Positions 6,760 through 14,278 of a DNA stretch of 24,321 nucleotides are shown here, in pieces. The stretch is taken from NCBI GenBank assembly GCA_964441535.1, contig CAYTXQ010000005.1, positions 1-24,321 on the forward strand, read 5' to 3'. The notes under the pieces are model-generated. The model did no database searches and had not been told where the DNA came from. It saw only the letters and a program-made list of their open reading frames with translations. Made by a program: the position numbers and the translations under genes. Every line of letters begins with the position of its first letter. Position 1 is the stretch's first letter. Origin of the DNA: CAYNLX01 sp964441535 (GTDB lineage: Bacteria; Bacillota_I; Bacilli_A; RF39; UBA660).

Positions 6760-7002
6760 ATGGAATTAATAAATATAAAATTTTTAATTTTAGGAGCATT
6801 GTGGATAATATCAATTTTAGGATATTTTTTCTTATTTAGTATTATTAAATGTGCTAATAATACATATAAAAAACTATATAAAGATTATATAGAAATTAAT
6901 AGAAAATTAACTGAACTTGAAGAAAATTATATTAAATTAAAAGGAAAAGTAAATGGACAACGAGGTAGAAAATATCAAAGTGCAAATAAGAAAGTTGAAT
7001 GA
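6760..7002 (+). CDS. small single-pass membrane protein with coiled coil, 80 aa
   Basis: Residues about 7-29 (KFLILGALWIISILGYFFLFSII) form one strong membrane segment. Residues 35-65 form a charged coiled coil (LTELEENYIKLKGK), and the tail is basic (GQRGRKYQ). This shape is seen in pinholin regulators, small spanins and phage membrane anchors; a holin role is possible given the anchored lysozyme upstream but not demonstrated. The last 50 bases overlap the next gene in another frame, unusually long for this genome. The basic tail is encoded in that overlap. Confidence 0.6.
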   Translation: MELINIKFLILGALWIISILGYFFLFSIIKCANNTYKKLYKDYIEINRKLTELEENYIKLKGKVNGQRGRKYQSANKKVE

Positions 7003-7297
7003 GCAAGTATCCAACTTACAATTTCATGTTATTAGTCTTTTAAAGTCTGTTGAATTAATTAAATCTGTATTGAGAAAAGGTTTAAGTTATAAATTTGATT
7101 TTAATTTACCTAAAATAGGAGATTATTTTTATGTTAATTTAAAAGATACTACATATAAAGATTTAAGATCATTACATAGTGCTATATTATCTTCATTAAG
7201 ACTCCAAAAATTAGCAGAAATGGTAATTGGAGATTATACAACTTGTAAAGAGAATGTAAATAATATAGAAAGAGTTAAAATAACTAAAATATTATGA
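6953..7297 (+). CDS. hypothetical protein with N-terminal coiled coil, 114 aa
   Basis: Unrecognised. Residues 1-38 are an amphipathic heptad-type helix (VENIKVQIRKLNEQVSNLQF); the remainder is mixed alpha/beta with the loop PKIGDYFYVNLKD (about 54-66). It starts at ATG 6953 inside the previous gene and overlaps it by 50 bases, and it ends with an ATGA overlap with the helicase. Both overlaps suggest coupled translation. Start ATG 6953 follows AAAAGTAA and is the only good upstream ATG. It may pair with the coiled coil of the preceding membrane protein; this is speculation. Confidence 0.6.
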   Translation: MDNEVENIKVQIRKLNEQVSNLQFHVISLLKSVELIKSVLRKGLSYKFDFNLPKIGDYFYVNLKDTTYKDLRSLHSAILSSLRLQKLAEMVIGDYTTCKENVNNIERVKITKIL

Positions 7298-8775
7298 CAA
7301 AAACAGAAAGACAAGAAATAGGAGTTCAATATGCTGAAAGACATAATTTTATTGGTACATTAAACTATAGTCTTAGATTTGGTAAAACTTTAACAGGTAT
7401 TAAAATTATTAATAGGTTAAAATATGATAAGAATATTAAATCTGTTGTAATATTAGTGCCAAATAGTAATTTAAGGTTACAATGGACTAATGAAATTGAT
7501 GAATATATTTTTGGATTGAAAGTATTAATTTATACTGCTAATAGTGCTTTAAATCAAGATTCTTTAGAGTGTGATTTATTAATAGTAGATGAAATTCACA
7601 AGTTTACTTCTGATGCTAGAATATTATTATTAAATGGTAATAAAATAAAACATACTTATAGAATAGGATTAACTGGAACTTATCCTGAAAATGAATCTAA
7701 TAATACTAATATAATTTATAAATTTTATCCAATTATAGACACTATTACAGAAGAAGAAGCTATTATTAATAATTGGATTTCTGATTATATAGAATATAAT
7801 TATGGATTAGATTTACCTGATTATGATAAAGATAAATATATAAAATATTCTAAATTTATTGGAGAAGTATTAAATGATTTTAAAGGTATTGATGAATATT
7901 TTACATATTCTGGTAAAAGAGTATTAAAAGATCATTATCAAGCAATAGTTTCCTGTAGAGTTGGATTATCTATAAATAAATATCTATTAAATTCAGATAA
8001 ATCTGAATATATACCTTCCGCAAAAATAAGAGAATATGTAGCAAAACAAAAAGGTTGGTATTATGGTATCGAATCAGATAGTATGATAAATAGAAATTGG
8101 AGTCCTACAGCTATTGAAAATAAAGTAAATATGTTTGAAGACTTTGTTCAAAAAAGAAATCAATTAATAAATAATAATCAAGTTAAATTAGAAGCTGTAT
8201 TAAATATTGTAGAAAAGTTTAAAGATAAAATTATTATAATATTTAATCAAAGTATAGATTTTGCAGATAAACTAACAGATGCTATAAATGCTAATTTTGG
8301 AAATATAGCTATATGTTATCATAGTAAAGTATCTTCTAGACCATTATTAGATGAACATGGAAATTATTATAAGTATAAAACTGGTAATAAAAAAGGTGAA
8401 ATAAAAATATTTGGTCAAAAGTCTTTAAAAGATAATGCTATAGCTGGGATAAAATGTGGATTTTATAAAGTACTTGTTACTGTAATGGCTTTAGATGAAG
8501 GATTTAATGTTGAAGATATGGAAATAGCAATAACTACCAGTGGAACTACTAACCCTATTCAACATAAACAAAGAACAGGTAGAGTTAAAACATTATCTCC
8601 ATATAGAAAAAAAGAAACATTGGTAATAAATCTATTTTTTCAAAATTTCAATATAGAACATCAAGACGGAACTATTAATATTGTCCGGTCAAGAGATCAA
8701 ACCAAGTTAAGATTGAGGCAAAGACAGTCTGAAAACCTTATATATTGGGTTGAAAATATTGAAGATATTTCTTAA
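7294..8775 (+). CDS. superfamily 2 DNA helicase/ATPase, 493 aa
   Basis: An ATP-driven translocase or helicase of the DExH class. Walker A is RFGKT (residues 28-32, with Arg-Phe in place of the usual small residues), motif Ia is around VILVPNSNLRLQW (52-64), Walker B is DEIH (99-102), motif III GLTGT (125-129), and motif VI QHKQRTGRV (423-431). The segment VTVMALDEGFNVEDME (395-410) matches motif V. A 150-residue region between the two RecA-like lobes (about 160-300) is longer than in minimal helicases. It most resembles the phage UvsW/SNF2-like group that acts in replication restart and recombination, and lies just before the recombinase block. It is coupled to the upstream gene by ATGA. Confidence 0.88.
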   Translation: MTKTERQEIGVQYAERHNFIGTLNYSLRFGKTLTGIKIINRLKYDKNIKSVVILVPNSNLRLQWTNEIDEYIFGLKVLIYTANSALNQDSLECDLLIVDEIHKFTSDARILLLNGNKIKHTYRIGLTGTYPENESNNTNIIYKFYPIIDTITEEEAIINNWISDYIEYNYGLDLPDYDKDKYIKYSKFIGEVLNDFKGIDEYFTYSGKRVLKDHYQAIVSCRVGLSINKYLLNSDKSEYIPSAKIREYVAKQKGWYYGIESDSMINRNWSPTAIENKVNMFEDFVQKRNQLINNNQVKLEAVLNIVEKFKDKIIIIFNQSIDFADKLTDAINANFGNIAICYHSKVSSRPLLDEHGNYYKYKTGNKKGEIKIFGQKSLKDNAIAGIKCGFYKVLVTVMALDEGFNVEDMEIAITTSGTTNPIQHKQRTGRVKTLSPYRKKETLVINLFFQNFNIEHQDGTINIVRSRDQTKLRLRQRQSENLIYWVENIEDIS

Positions 8776-8779
8776 TTTA

Positions 8780-8813
8780 TTTGTTAATTTATTTGCTTTT
8801 TATTGTATATTTT
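8780..8813 (+). promoter_or_regulatory. candidate Bacteroidota-type promoter
   Basis: In the 66-base gap before the RecT-like gene, TTTG (8780-8783) and TATATTTT (8806-8813) match the Bacteroidota -33 TTTG and -7 TAnnTTTG boxes except for the final base, with a 22-base spacer, slightly longer than the usual 19-21. In sequence this AT-rich such matches arise easily by chance. The position, in one of the few real gaps and ahead of a coherent block, is the main support. Confidence 0.25.
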
Positions 8814-8841
8814 TTTATATTTAATCCCTTAACCATTAACA

Positions 8842-9630
8842 ATGATAGATATAGTAAAGAAGGATAGTAGTAGTTTAAATAAGTTTACGAATAGTTTAAT
8901 GACTATTGAAGAACAATCTTTAGTATTGGAAACTATTAAAACATTAGCACAGGGTAAAAATTTAAAAGTAGAGAATCATAGTGATGCTTTAGCATTAGTT
9001 ATTAAAGCTAAAGAATTAAATTTACCTATGGGTACAGCATTAGACCATTGTTTTATAGTAAATGGTAAAGTAGGAATAGATGTTCATATTGCCAAAGCAG
9101 TACTTTTAAGTTCTAAAAGTATTACGTGGGAAAGAATTGAATCATGTGTTCCTATTTTTAGTTATACTGATAAAGTTAATATTTTTGATCATAGTGAATT
9201 ACCATCTAATTATAAAATAGTTAGTAAAATATCAGGTAATGATGCAGAAATATCTAAACTAAAAAGTGAAGGATTTTATCCTGTAGCAATAATTTCTAAA
9301 GATAATAAGCCAATAGTAAAAGATAGGATTACTACATATAAGTTTATTAGAATTGTTAAATTAATAGACAATAGTTTTAAAGAACTTATAGAACTATCTT
9401 CATTTAAATTAAGTGATGCTTATACAGCAGGATTGATAGATGTTAATAGACCTGCAAGCCCGTGGGTAAAGTATCCTAATAGGATGTTAGACCACAGAGC
9501 ATGGATGAATGGTGCTAGAGCAATAGGTGATGATTTATTGTTAGGTATGTATAGTGTAGATGAATTATTAGATATTAATAATCGTATATATGATATTACC
9601 GAAGATGGCACAGTTATAGTATCTGACTAA
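8842..9630 (+). CDS. RecT-like single-strand annealing protein, 262 aa
   Basis: Probably promotes annealing of complementary single strands in phage recombination and replication. The region LNLPMGTALDHCFIVNGKVG (59-78) and the segment PWVKYPNRMLDHRAWMNGAR (207-226) followed by DDLLLGMYSVDEL match the conserved pattern of RecT-type annealers (x-P-x-x-A-L-D-x-x-x-V-x-x-G-K; W-x-x-Y-P-x-x-M-L-x-x-R-A; G-x-Y-x-x-x-E). Length agrees. The family call is from memory of these motifs, and a Rad52-like or other annealer cannot be excluded. Context supports it: helicase upstream, a putative SSB-like gene two genes downstream. The likely start is ATG 8842; ATG 8899 is a possible later start. Confidence 0.6.
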   Translation: MIDIVKKDSSSLNKFTNSLMTIEEQSLVLETIKTLAQGKNLKVENHSDALALVIKAKELNLPMGTALDHCFIVNGKVGIDVHIAKAVLLSSKSITWERIESCVPIFSYTDKVNIFDHSELPSNYKIVSKISGNDAEISKLKSEGFYPVAIISKDNKPIVKDRITTYKFIRIVKLIDNSFKELIELSSFKLSDAYTAGLIDVNRPASPWVKYPNRMLDHRAWMNGARAIGDDLLLGMYSVDELLDINNRIYDITEDGTVIVSD

Positions 9631-9669
9631 GAGACCCTTAGTATATTAATTAATTTTTTTATTAACTAA

Positions 9670-9683
9670 AACTTTTAAAAGTT
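9670..9683. promoter_or_regulatory. perfect 14-bp palindrome abutting a start codon
   Basis: AACTTTTAAAAGTT is self-complementary and ends on the base before ATG 9684. It could be an operator or, in RNA, a structure masking or positioning the start. A 14-bp palindrome is not rare in such AT-rich DNA, but this exact placement before an apparently highly expressed gene is suggestive. Confidence 0.35.
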
Positions 9684-10277
9684 ATGAATTTTCAGTTTTC
9701 AAAGGCAGTAAGGAAGTTTGTCGACACGACAGGTGGTTTACCACAATTTAAAGTAAGTAGTACGCAGAATAAGTTTCAGCTTAATGCTGCTGCTATGAAC
9801 AAGTTAGGAGCTGTTAAAGGCTCATATATTAGTATTTTACATAATCCAGAGGCAGAAAACATCAATGAAGCATTTGCATTAACTTTAGTTAGCGAGCCTA
9901 GCATTACTTCAGCCACTATTGGTACTCCTCCTAATAGTCATCGTGGGGAGTTTTCATTTTCAGGAAAGTATGGTATGCTTATAGCTATGGATACTCAAAT
10001 TGATTACACTCCTGATGAATTAGTAACTATGGGTATTTTCACAAAGATTGAACGTACAGATGATGATGGAAAAGCATTGTCTCCTCGTTATGTTGCAAAT
10101 CGTGTAGTAACGGCCGAAATAGGTGATGGTATAGAAATGGAAGTAGATGGTGAAGTTTTTATGATTTATCCATTAGTTAATTTTAAGACTGTTGATAAGA
10201 TAATCAGAGAAAAATCAACTGATGATGAAGGTGATGATGATGATATGTTTGTTGATACAAATGAAGAAGAAGCTTAA
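9684..10277 (+). CDS. acidic-tailed protein of unknown function with distinctive codon use, 197 aa
   Basis: Not recognised by family. It has a compact N-terminal domain (FSKAVRKFVDTTGGLPQFKV, then KFQLNAAAMNKLGAVKGSYISI), a central beta-rich region with GEFSFSGKYGMLIAMD (about 92-107), and an extremely acidic tail (DDEGDDDDMFVDTNEEEA). Acidic tails of this kind occur in single-strand DNA-binding proteins, where they recruit partners. Composition stands out: 24 of 60 bases are G/C in 9721-9780, against 16 of 120 in a polymerase stretch, with more GCT, CGT and GAC-type codons, as expected for an abundantly made protein. A palindrome precedes its start and a strong hairpin follows its stop. It sits between RecT-like and putative SSB-like genes, so DNA binding is likely but unproven. 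Confidence 0.65.
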   Translation: MNFQFSKAVRKFVDTTGGLPQFKVSSTQNKFQLNAAAMNKLGAVKGSYISILHNPEAENINEAFALTLVSEPSITSATIGTPPNSHRGEFSFSGKYGMLIAMDTQIDYTPDELVTMGIFTKIERTDDDGKALSPRYVANRVVTAEIGDGIEMEVDGEVFMIYPLVNFKTVDKIIREKSTDDEGDDDDMFVDTNEEEA

Positions 10278-10285
10278 TATTTAAT

Positions 10286-10323
10286 AAATAAGGTTTAACT
10301 ATTAATTTAGTTAAACCTTATTT
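10286..10323 (+). terminator. near-perfect 16-bp hairpin, probable terminator
   Basis: AAATAAGGTTTAACTA (10286-10301) and TAGTTAAACCTTATTT (10308-10323) are exact reverse complements around a TTAATT loop, nine bases after the preceding stop. Right-arm T residues (TTATTT) are followed by C-T-A-A rather than a long T tract, so it may be a partial terminator or an RNA-stabilising 3' end. It would let the 9684 gene be expressed at a level different from its neighbours. Confidence 0.7.
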
Positions 10324-10337
10324 CTAACTAAAAAAAC

Positions 10338-10342
10338 GGAGG
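10338..10342 (+). promoter_or_regulatory. strong Shine-Dalgarno sequence
   Basis: ACGGAGG ends 9 bases before ATG 10352 and carries a full GGAGG core. Almost every other start in the window lacks such a core and uses an A/T-rich leader, so this gene's initiation appears unusually dependent on the anti-Shine-Dalgarno. It also fixes the start of the 10352 gene. Confidence 0.7.
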
Positions 10343-10351
10343 TAAATTAAT

Positions 10352-11155
10352 ATGATTACATTTAATCCTAACGATGATATAAGAAATAGAAATCCATTAA
10401 AAGCGGATGAATCTATTAATCACAATGTCTTACTACAATTAGTAAGTGTTAATGTTGAAAGTAAAGAGCAATCTTTAGATTCAGTTAAAGCTACAGAAAT
10501 GCAATCAGAATATAGTGGGCATAATGTACCTAGAATATATTTTGAATTTAAACAAATGTTTTTGCCGGGTAGTTTGTTACATAAAGAAGGTAAAGATAGA
10601 TTCTATGTTTATACAGAGAGTCCTATAGTATCTTTTATGAACGCTAAGAATCCAGGTGAAGAGAGAAATCCAATGGAAAAAGATGTATTAAAAAATCTTT
10701 ATACAGAACAGTTTAAACATCTTATGGAAATTTATAATGCTTTTAAGCTAAGTCCTAATTTTAGACCTATTAAAAGTGAATTTAATCTTAATCCTGATAC
10801 AACTATAGAAGCAAGATTAAATTTATTTACTGATTATTTTAATACTTTTGCTATAGGTATTAATGGTAAAGAAGGTGAAAAACCAGCTTTTGTTGATGGT
10901 AATAATCAACCAATTCCTCTTATAGCTAAAGTTATAGTAAATAAAGGTGGGAAGAGATTAGAGTTTCCTACTTATACAGGTTCAGGATTTATTGAAGGAG
11001 CTAAAATAATAAATAATATTGTAGTTAATACTTTTGATATAAAGCCAAATGAAACTACAAATATTTCTGAGGTTAAGAAAGATATTAATTCTATAACTGG
11101 TGGTATGCCTCCTGGTATGCAAGCCGGATTAAAAGATTTAATAGATAATGCTTAA
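10352..11155 (+). CDS. putative single-strand DNA-binding or replication accessory protein, 267 aa
   Basis: Not matched to a named family with certainty. The N-terminal half is alternating strand/loop with aromatic residues (PRIYFEFKQMFLPGS, RFYVYTESPIV) as in OB-fold proteins. The middle is helical (LKNLYTEQFKHLMEIYNAF), followed by a second beta region (AKVIVNKGGKRLEFPTYTGSGFIEG). The C-terminus is rich in Gly, Pro and Met (GGMPPGMQAGLKDLIDNA) and ends in an acidic/amphipathic stretch. Similar size and position between recombinase and primase genes is common for phage SSBs, so SSB is the best guess. It is translated from a strong Shine-Dalgarno and bracketed by two hairpins, consistent with a protein made in quantity. 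Confidence 0.55.
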   Translation: MITFNPNDDIRNRNPLKADESINHNVLLQLVSVNVESKEQSLDSVKATEMQSEYSGHNVPRIYFEFKQMFLPGSLLHKEGKDRFYVYTESPIVSFMNAKNPGEERNPMEKDVLKNLYTEQFKHLMEIYNAFKLSPNFRPIKSEFNLNPDTTIEARLNLFTDYFNTFAIGINGKEGEKPAFVDGNNQPIPLIAKVIVNKGGKRLEFPTYTGSGFIEGAKIINNIVVNTFDIKPNETTNISEVKKDINSITGGMPPGMQAGLKDLIDNA

Positions 11156-11176
11156 CAATTAACTATTAGTAAATAT

Positions 11177-11210
11177 AAATTATAGGGAGAGTAAAATCTC
11201 CCTATAATTT
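11177..11210 (+). terminator. perfect 14-bp hairpin, probable terminator
   Basis: AAATTATAGGGAGA (11177-11190) and TCTCCCTATAATTT (11197-11210) pair exactly around GTAAAA, and continue into TTATA. The stem contains a GGGAGA/TCTCCC core, notable in this AT-rich genome. It lies 21 bases after the stop of the putative SSB-like gene and 15 bases before the primase start. It probably reduces primase transcription relative to the upstream genes. Confidence 0.72.
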
Positions 11211-11225
11211 TATAAAAAAAGTAAA

Positions 11226-12416
11226 ATGGATCTCAAATATTTAATTATACAAAACTATCAATTTAGAGTATTTGAATACTATATGGAGGTATCTACATAT
11301 GATATACAATATTGCTTAGAAAGTAAATCTAATAAGATAAGAAATCCATTACGATTAGATAAACATCCATCTTTAGGTTTTATTAAATATAGAAACAAAG
11401 AAGGTTATAATATATTATATGCTAAAGATTTTGGAGATAATTATTATGAGGGTGATTGTTTTAAAATAGCTGGTAAAAGATTGAATTTAGATTGTTCTAA
11501 ATCAGGTCATTTTAGTATAATATTATCTGATATTGTTAATAATATAATATTGAATAAAAATAGTCCTCTTAATATTAGTTATGATACATCTAAAACAATT
11601 CAAAAGACATCCATAATTTCAACATATCTTTCTTTTTTCTACATGGATTTTGATAGACAATTTAAACAATATTGGGAAAGGTTATTATATACTGATTATA
11701 AAATAACATTAGAAAAAAATAACGTATATCAACCTTTAACTGTATCATTAAATGGAATATTAGTATATACAAAATCTAAAGAATTAGCTATATTATATAT
11801 TTTAGGTAATATTCGTGGTAATTATATTTTTAAATTATATTTACCATTTTCAAATAAAACTAAAAAATTTAAAACAAATAATTGTTTTATTATAGAAGCT
11901 ATACATGAACTTAAAGGCAATGATATATTAATATTATCTAAAAGTAGAAAAGACTGTTTAGTTTTAAGGTCTGCTTTATCTTATTTATCTATAAAAAATA
12001 TAGATGTTATATCTGTTAATTGTGAAAGTGTAAAATTTAATGATGGAGAAATATTAGAGTATATAAAATCTAAATATAATACAATATTTTCTCTATTTGA
12101 TTATGATATTGTTGGTTTGTCTTATAGTTTTTATAATTATATAATTAATGATATTATACCTATTGTAATAAAGTCTGAAAATAATTTAGACTATGATAGG
12201 TTTAAATATATATTAACAGATATATATTATACTTGTGGTATAGAATATAAATTAGAAGAATTTATTAATATAATTAAAGATTATACTATAAATGTAAATA
12301 TCTTAAATTATAAAGGAAAAGATATTTCTGATTTAGTTTATTATAGTAAAAGTTTAGGATTAAATTTAATAGAAGAAATAATAAATTTTATTTATGAAAA
12401 AAGTAGTATTAAATGA
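11226..12416 (+). CDS. DnaG-like primase, zinc-finger cysteines absent, 396 aa
   Basis: Probably synthesises RNA primers for replication. The N-terminal block NPLRLDKHPSLGFIKYRNKEG (40-60) followed by AKDFG (66-70) and GDCFKIAG (76-83) matches the region of phage primases normally carrying a CHC2-type zinc site, but the Cys/His ligands are not in place. A TOPRIM-like core follows: ILILSKSRKDCLVLRSALS (234-252), then LFDYDIVGLS with Asp292 and Asp294 as the DxD pair and Gly297. GKDISDLVYY (364-373) resembles the KDxxD element after TOPRIM in primases. Length is shorter than bacterial DnaG, without its C-terminal helicase-binding domain. Identification is from motifs only; another TOPRIM protein is possible. 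Confidence 0.7.
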   Translation: MDLKYLIIQNYQFRVFEYYMEVSTYDIQYCLESKSNKIRNPLRLDKHPSLGFIKYRNKEGYNILYAKDFGDNYYEGDCFKIAGKRLNLDCSKSGHFSIILSDIVNNIILNKNSPLNISYDTSKTIQKTSIISTYLSFFYMDFDRQFKQYWERLLYTDYKITLEKNNVYQPLTVSLNGILVYTKSKELAILYILGNIRGNYIFKLYLPFSNKTKKFKTNNCFIIEAIHELKGNDILILSKSRKDCLVLRSALSYLSIKNIDVISVNCESVKFNDGEILEYIKSKYNTIFSLFDYDIVGLSYSFYNYIINDIIPIVIKSENNLDYDRFKYILTDIYYTCGIEYKLEEFINIIKDYTINVNILNYKGKDISDLVYYSKSLGLNLIEEIINFIYEKSSIK

Positions 12417-12834
12417 AAATTTAAATGGTTTTGAATATTGTATATATTCTTTAACCGAAGAAGAATATAAATATTTTCTAACTTGTATTGATAAAGAAGT
12501 AATAACTATTTCAAACTATGATATAGTTAAATTGGATATTCGTAAATATGGGAAAATACCAGCAAAATATCCTTTTAAAAATAAAAATATTATACCACAT
12601 ATTTATTTTAGAGATATAGGTAGTAATATTAAAGACAATCGTTTTACTAAATCTTATTTTTGTTATTTATTAAATAAGTTTGGTGATCCTACATTAATAC
12701 AACATGAAGATATTGAATCAGCATGGAAATGCTTAGTATATTATTTACATAATCCTAAAATAATAATAACTAAAACTAAAATAAATAATAATTATGGAGA
12801 AGACGAGAAGTCCGATGTTAGCGAAGAAATATGA
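12394..12834 (+). CDS. hypothetical protein, 146 aa
   Basis: Unrecognised. ATG 12394 lies inside the primase gene (23-base overlap) and the gene ends inside the ligase gene (41-base overlap), so all three are tightly packed. The sequence is basic in the middle (DIRKYGKIPAKYPFKNKNI, about 49-67) and acidic at the end (GEDEKSDVSEEI), the latter coded in the overlap with the ligase. There are cysteines at 16, 31, 90 and 108 but no regular metal pattern. It has no membrane segment. Position suggests a replication accessory protein; nothing more can be said. Confidence 0.6.
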   Translation: MKKVVLNENLNGFEYCIYSLTEEEYKYFLTCIDKEVITISNYDIVKLDIRKYGKIPAKYPFKNKNIIPHIYFRDIGSNIKDNRFTKSYFCYLLNKFGDPTLIQHEDIESAWKCLVYYLHNPKIIITKTKINNNYGEDEKSDVSEEI

Positions 12835-13723
12835 AGCTATTAATCCTAAAAATATTAAATTTCCATATTTAATTCAACGGAAATATAATGGTTTAAGATG
12901 TATAATAGAATATGGTGAATTTAAAGTTGGTGTAGGTTTATTTTCTAAGATTGCTTGTTGTGTAAAAATGTTTAGTAAAACTGGAAAAGAATATTATGTT
13001 GAACATTTATGGAATAAATTAGTAGATTTATATAAAGAGTCTGATTTTAAAAATATAATTTTAGATGGTGAATTATATGTACATGGAGAATCTATTAATA
13101 TAATAAAAAGTAGAGTACCGATGTTTATTAATGGTAATACTTTATCTGAAACCAGTTTAGAAGTTGACCCTGTTAAATATATAATATATGATATACTAGA
13201 TAAAGATCATTTAAATATGTCACAAGTTGAAAGAATAAGTAAAATAAGAGATATTTTTGGAAAATATATGTGGGATGATTTAGAAGATGTATTATTAGCA
13301 GATACTCAAATTGTAAATAATTATGAAGAAGCATTAGAGTATAGAGATAAATTTATAAATGAAGGATTTGAAGGAGCAATGTTAAGAAGTCCTAATGCTA
13401 TATATCAATTTAAAAGAACGTCTGATTTAATAAAATTAAAAAGAATCTGGGAAACTGAATGTTTAATATTAGATATTATAGATGATGGTTTTAAATCAGA
13501 CAGGGAAAATATAGGATTTATATTACAAAATGATATAAATGATGAAATATTTAAATGTACTCCTGGAGATGATGGTTCATGGACTAATAGCTATAAACGT
13601 AACATATTTGATAATAAATATAAATATATTGGATTATATGCTACTATTACATTTAGAGAAAGAAGTGGAGTAAAAAAAGTTCCTTTTCATGCTAATGTAA
13701 AAACAATAAGAGATTATGAATAA
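12794..13723 (+). CDS. ATP-dependent DNA ligase, 309 aa
   Basis: Seals nicks by an adenylyl-enzyme intermediate. Motif I is KYNGLR with the adenylated Lys30 (QRKYNG), motif III is DGELYVHG (91-98), motif IV is EGAML (193-197) within GFEGAMLRSP, and motif V is DLIKLKR (211-217). The C-terminal OB-fold region (about 218-309) is short but present, with the basic ending RERSGVKKVPF. Size fits minimal phage and bacterial LigD/LigB-like enzymes with no extra DNA-binding domains. It starts 41 bases inside the upstream gene; ATG 12794 keeps motif I at the expected distance. It would join Okazaki fragments made by the primase and polymerase. Confidence 0.9.
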   Translation: MEKTRSPMLAKKYEAINPKNIKFPYLIQRKYNGLRCIIEYGEFKVGVGLFSKIACCVKMFSKTGKEYYVEHLWNKLVDLYKESDFKNIILDGELYVHGESINIIKSRVPMFINGNTLSETSLEVDPVKYIIYDILDKDHLNMSQVERISKIRDIFGKYMWDDLEDVLLADTQIVNNYEEALEYRDKFINEGFEGAMLRSPNAIYQFKRTSDLIKLKRIWETECLILDIIDDGFKSDRENIGFILQNDINDEIFKCTPGDDGSWTNSYKRNIFDNKYKYIGLYATITFRERSGVKKVPFHANVKTIRDYE

Positions 13724-13892
13724 TCTAACTATTATAAAAAATAATGAAAAAGGTAATAAAACAGCTATTATATTACCTTCTGGAATATGTGGTGAAGAAT
13801 ATATGATAATATTAAATAGTATGAAAGATAAAATTAAAAAAGCTAAATATGATATATTAATTAGAAAAACATCTAATATAATAATATTATGA
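13716..13892 (+). CDS. small hypothetical protein, 58 aa
   Basis: A 58-residue frame starting at ATG 13716, 8 bases inside the ligase gene, and ending in TGA 13890-13892 with an ATGA overlap with the next gene. Basic, with KDKIKKAKYDILIRK near residues 37-51, and a lone Cys at 25. Unknown; overlap on both sides supports real translation. Confidence 0.5.
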   Translation: MNNLTIIKNNEKGNKTAIILPSGICGEEYMIILNSMKDKIKKAKYDILIRKTSNIIIL

Positions 13893-14278
13893 ATGAAACA
13901 TTACATGACTTATTATCAATTGCTTTAAATTTAAAAGAGGTAGATAAAGATGATATAGCAAATAAATTTTCTTTAATTTATAAAAATGAAAGGATAAATA
14001 TACCTATAAAATTATATGAAGATAAATATGGTAATAGATTTTATAGAGATAAATATGGCTTTCATACTGTAAATCAATTAATTTGTACAAATGATTCTAT
14101 TTTAAACAGACTTGAAAGAATTAATAATAAACAGATTGTATTTAAAAAATATACTGAATTATTAAATGATATTTTAAGTAAAAAAACAAAAAGAATGATT
14201 AGAATATTTTTAAATTCTAATCATTTAACTTGTGAAGAAAAGTTAGATCATATATCAAATTATATAAAAAGTAAATAA
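13889..14278 (+). CDS. hypothetical protein, 129 aa
   Basis: Unrecognised. The start ATG overlaps the preceding TGA (ATGA) and the stop shares its last base with the next ATG (TAATG). Residues 1-30 are helical, then a Tyr/Lys/Asp-rich stretch (YEDKYGNRFYRDKYGFHTVN, about 44-63) in which Y..KYG recurs, possibly a small repeated beta hairpin. The C-terminal 60 residues are helical and basic (KKTKRMIRIFL). No zinc site or membrane segment. Surrounded by very small coupled genes; role unknown. Confidence 0.6.
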   Translation: MNETLHDLLSIALNLKEVDKDDIANKFSLIYKNERINIPIKLYEDKYGNRFYRDKYGFHTVNQLICTNDSILNRLERINNKQIVFKKYTELLNDILSKKTKRMIRIFLNSNHLTCEEKLDHISNYIKSK

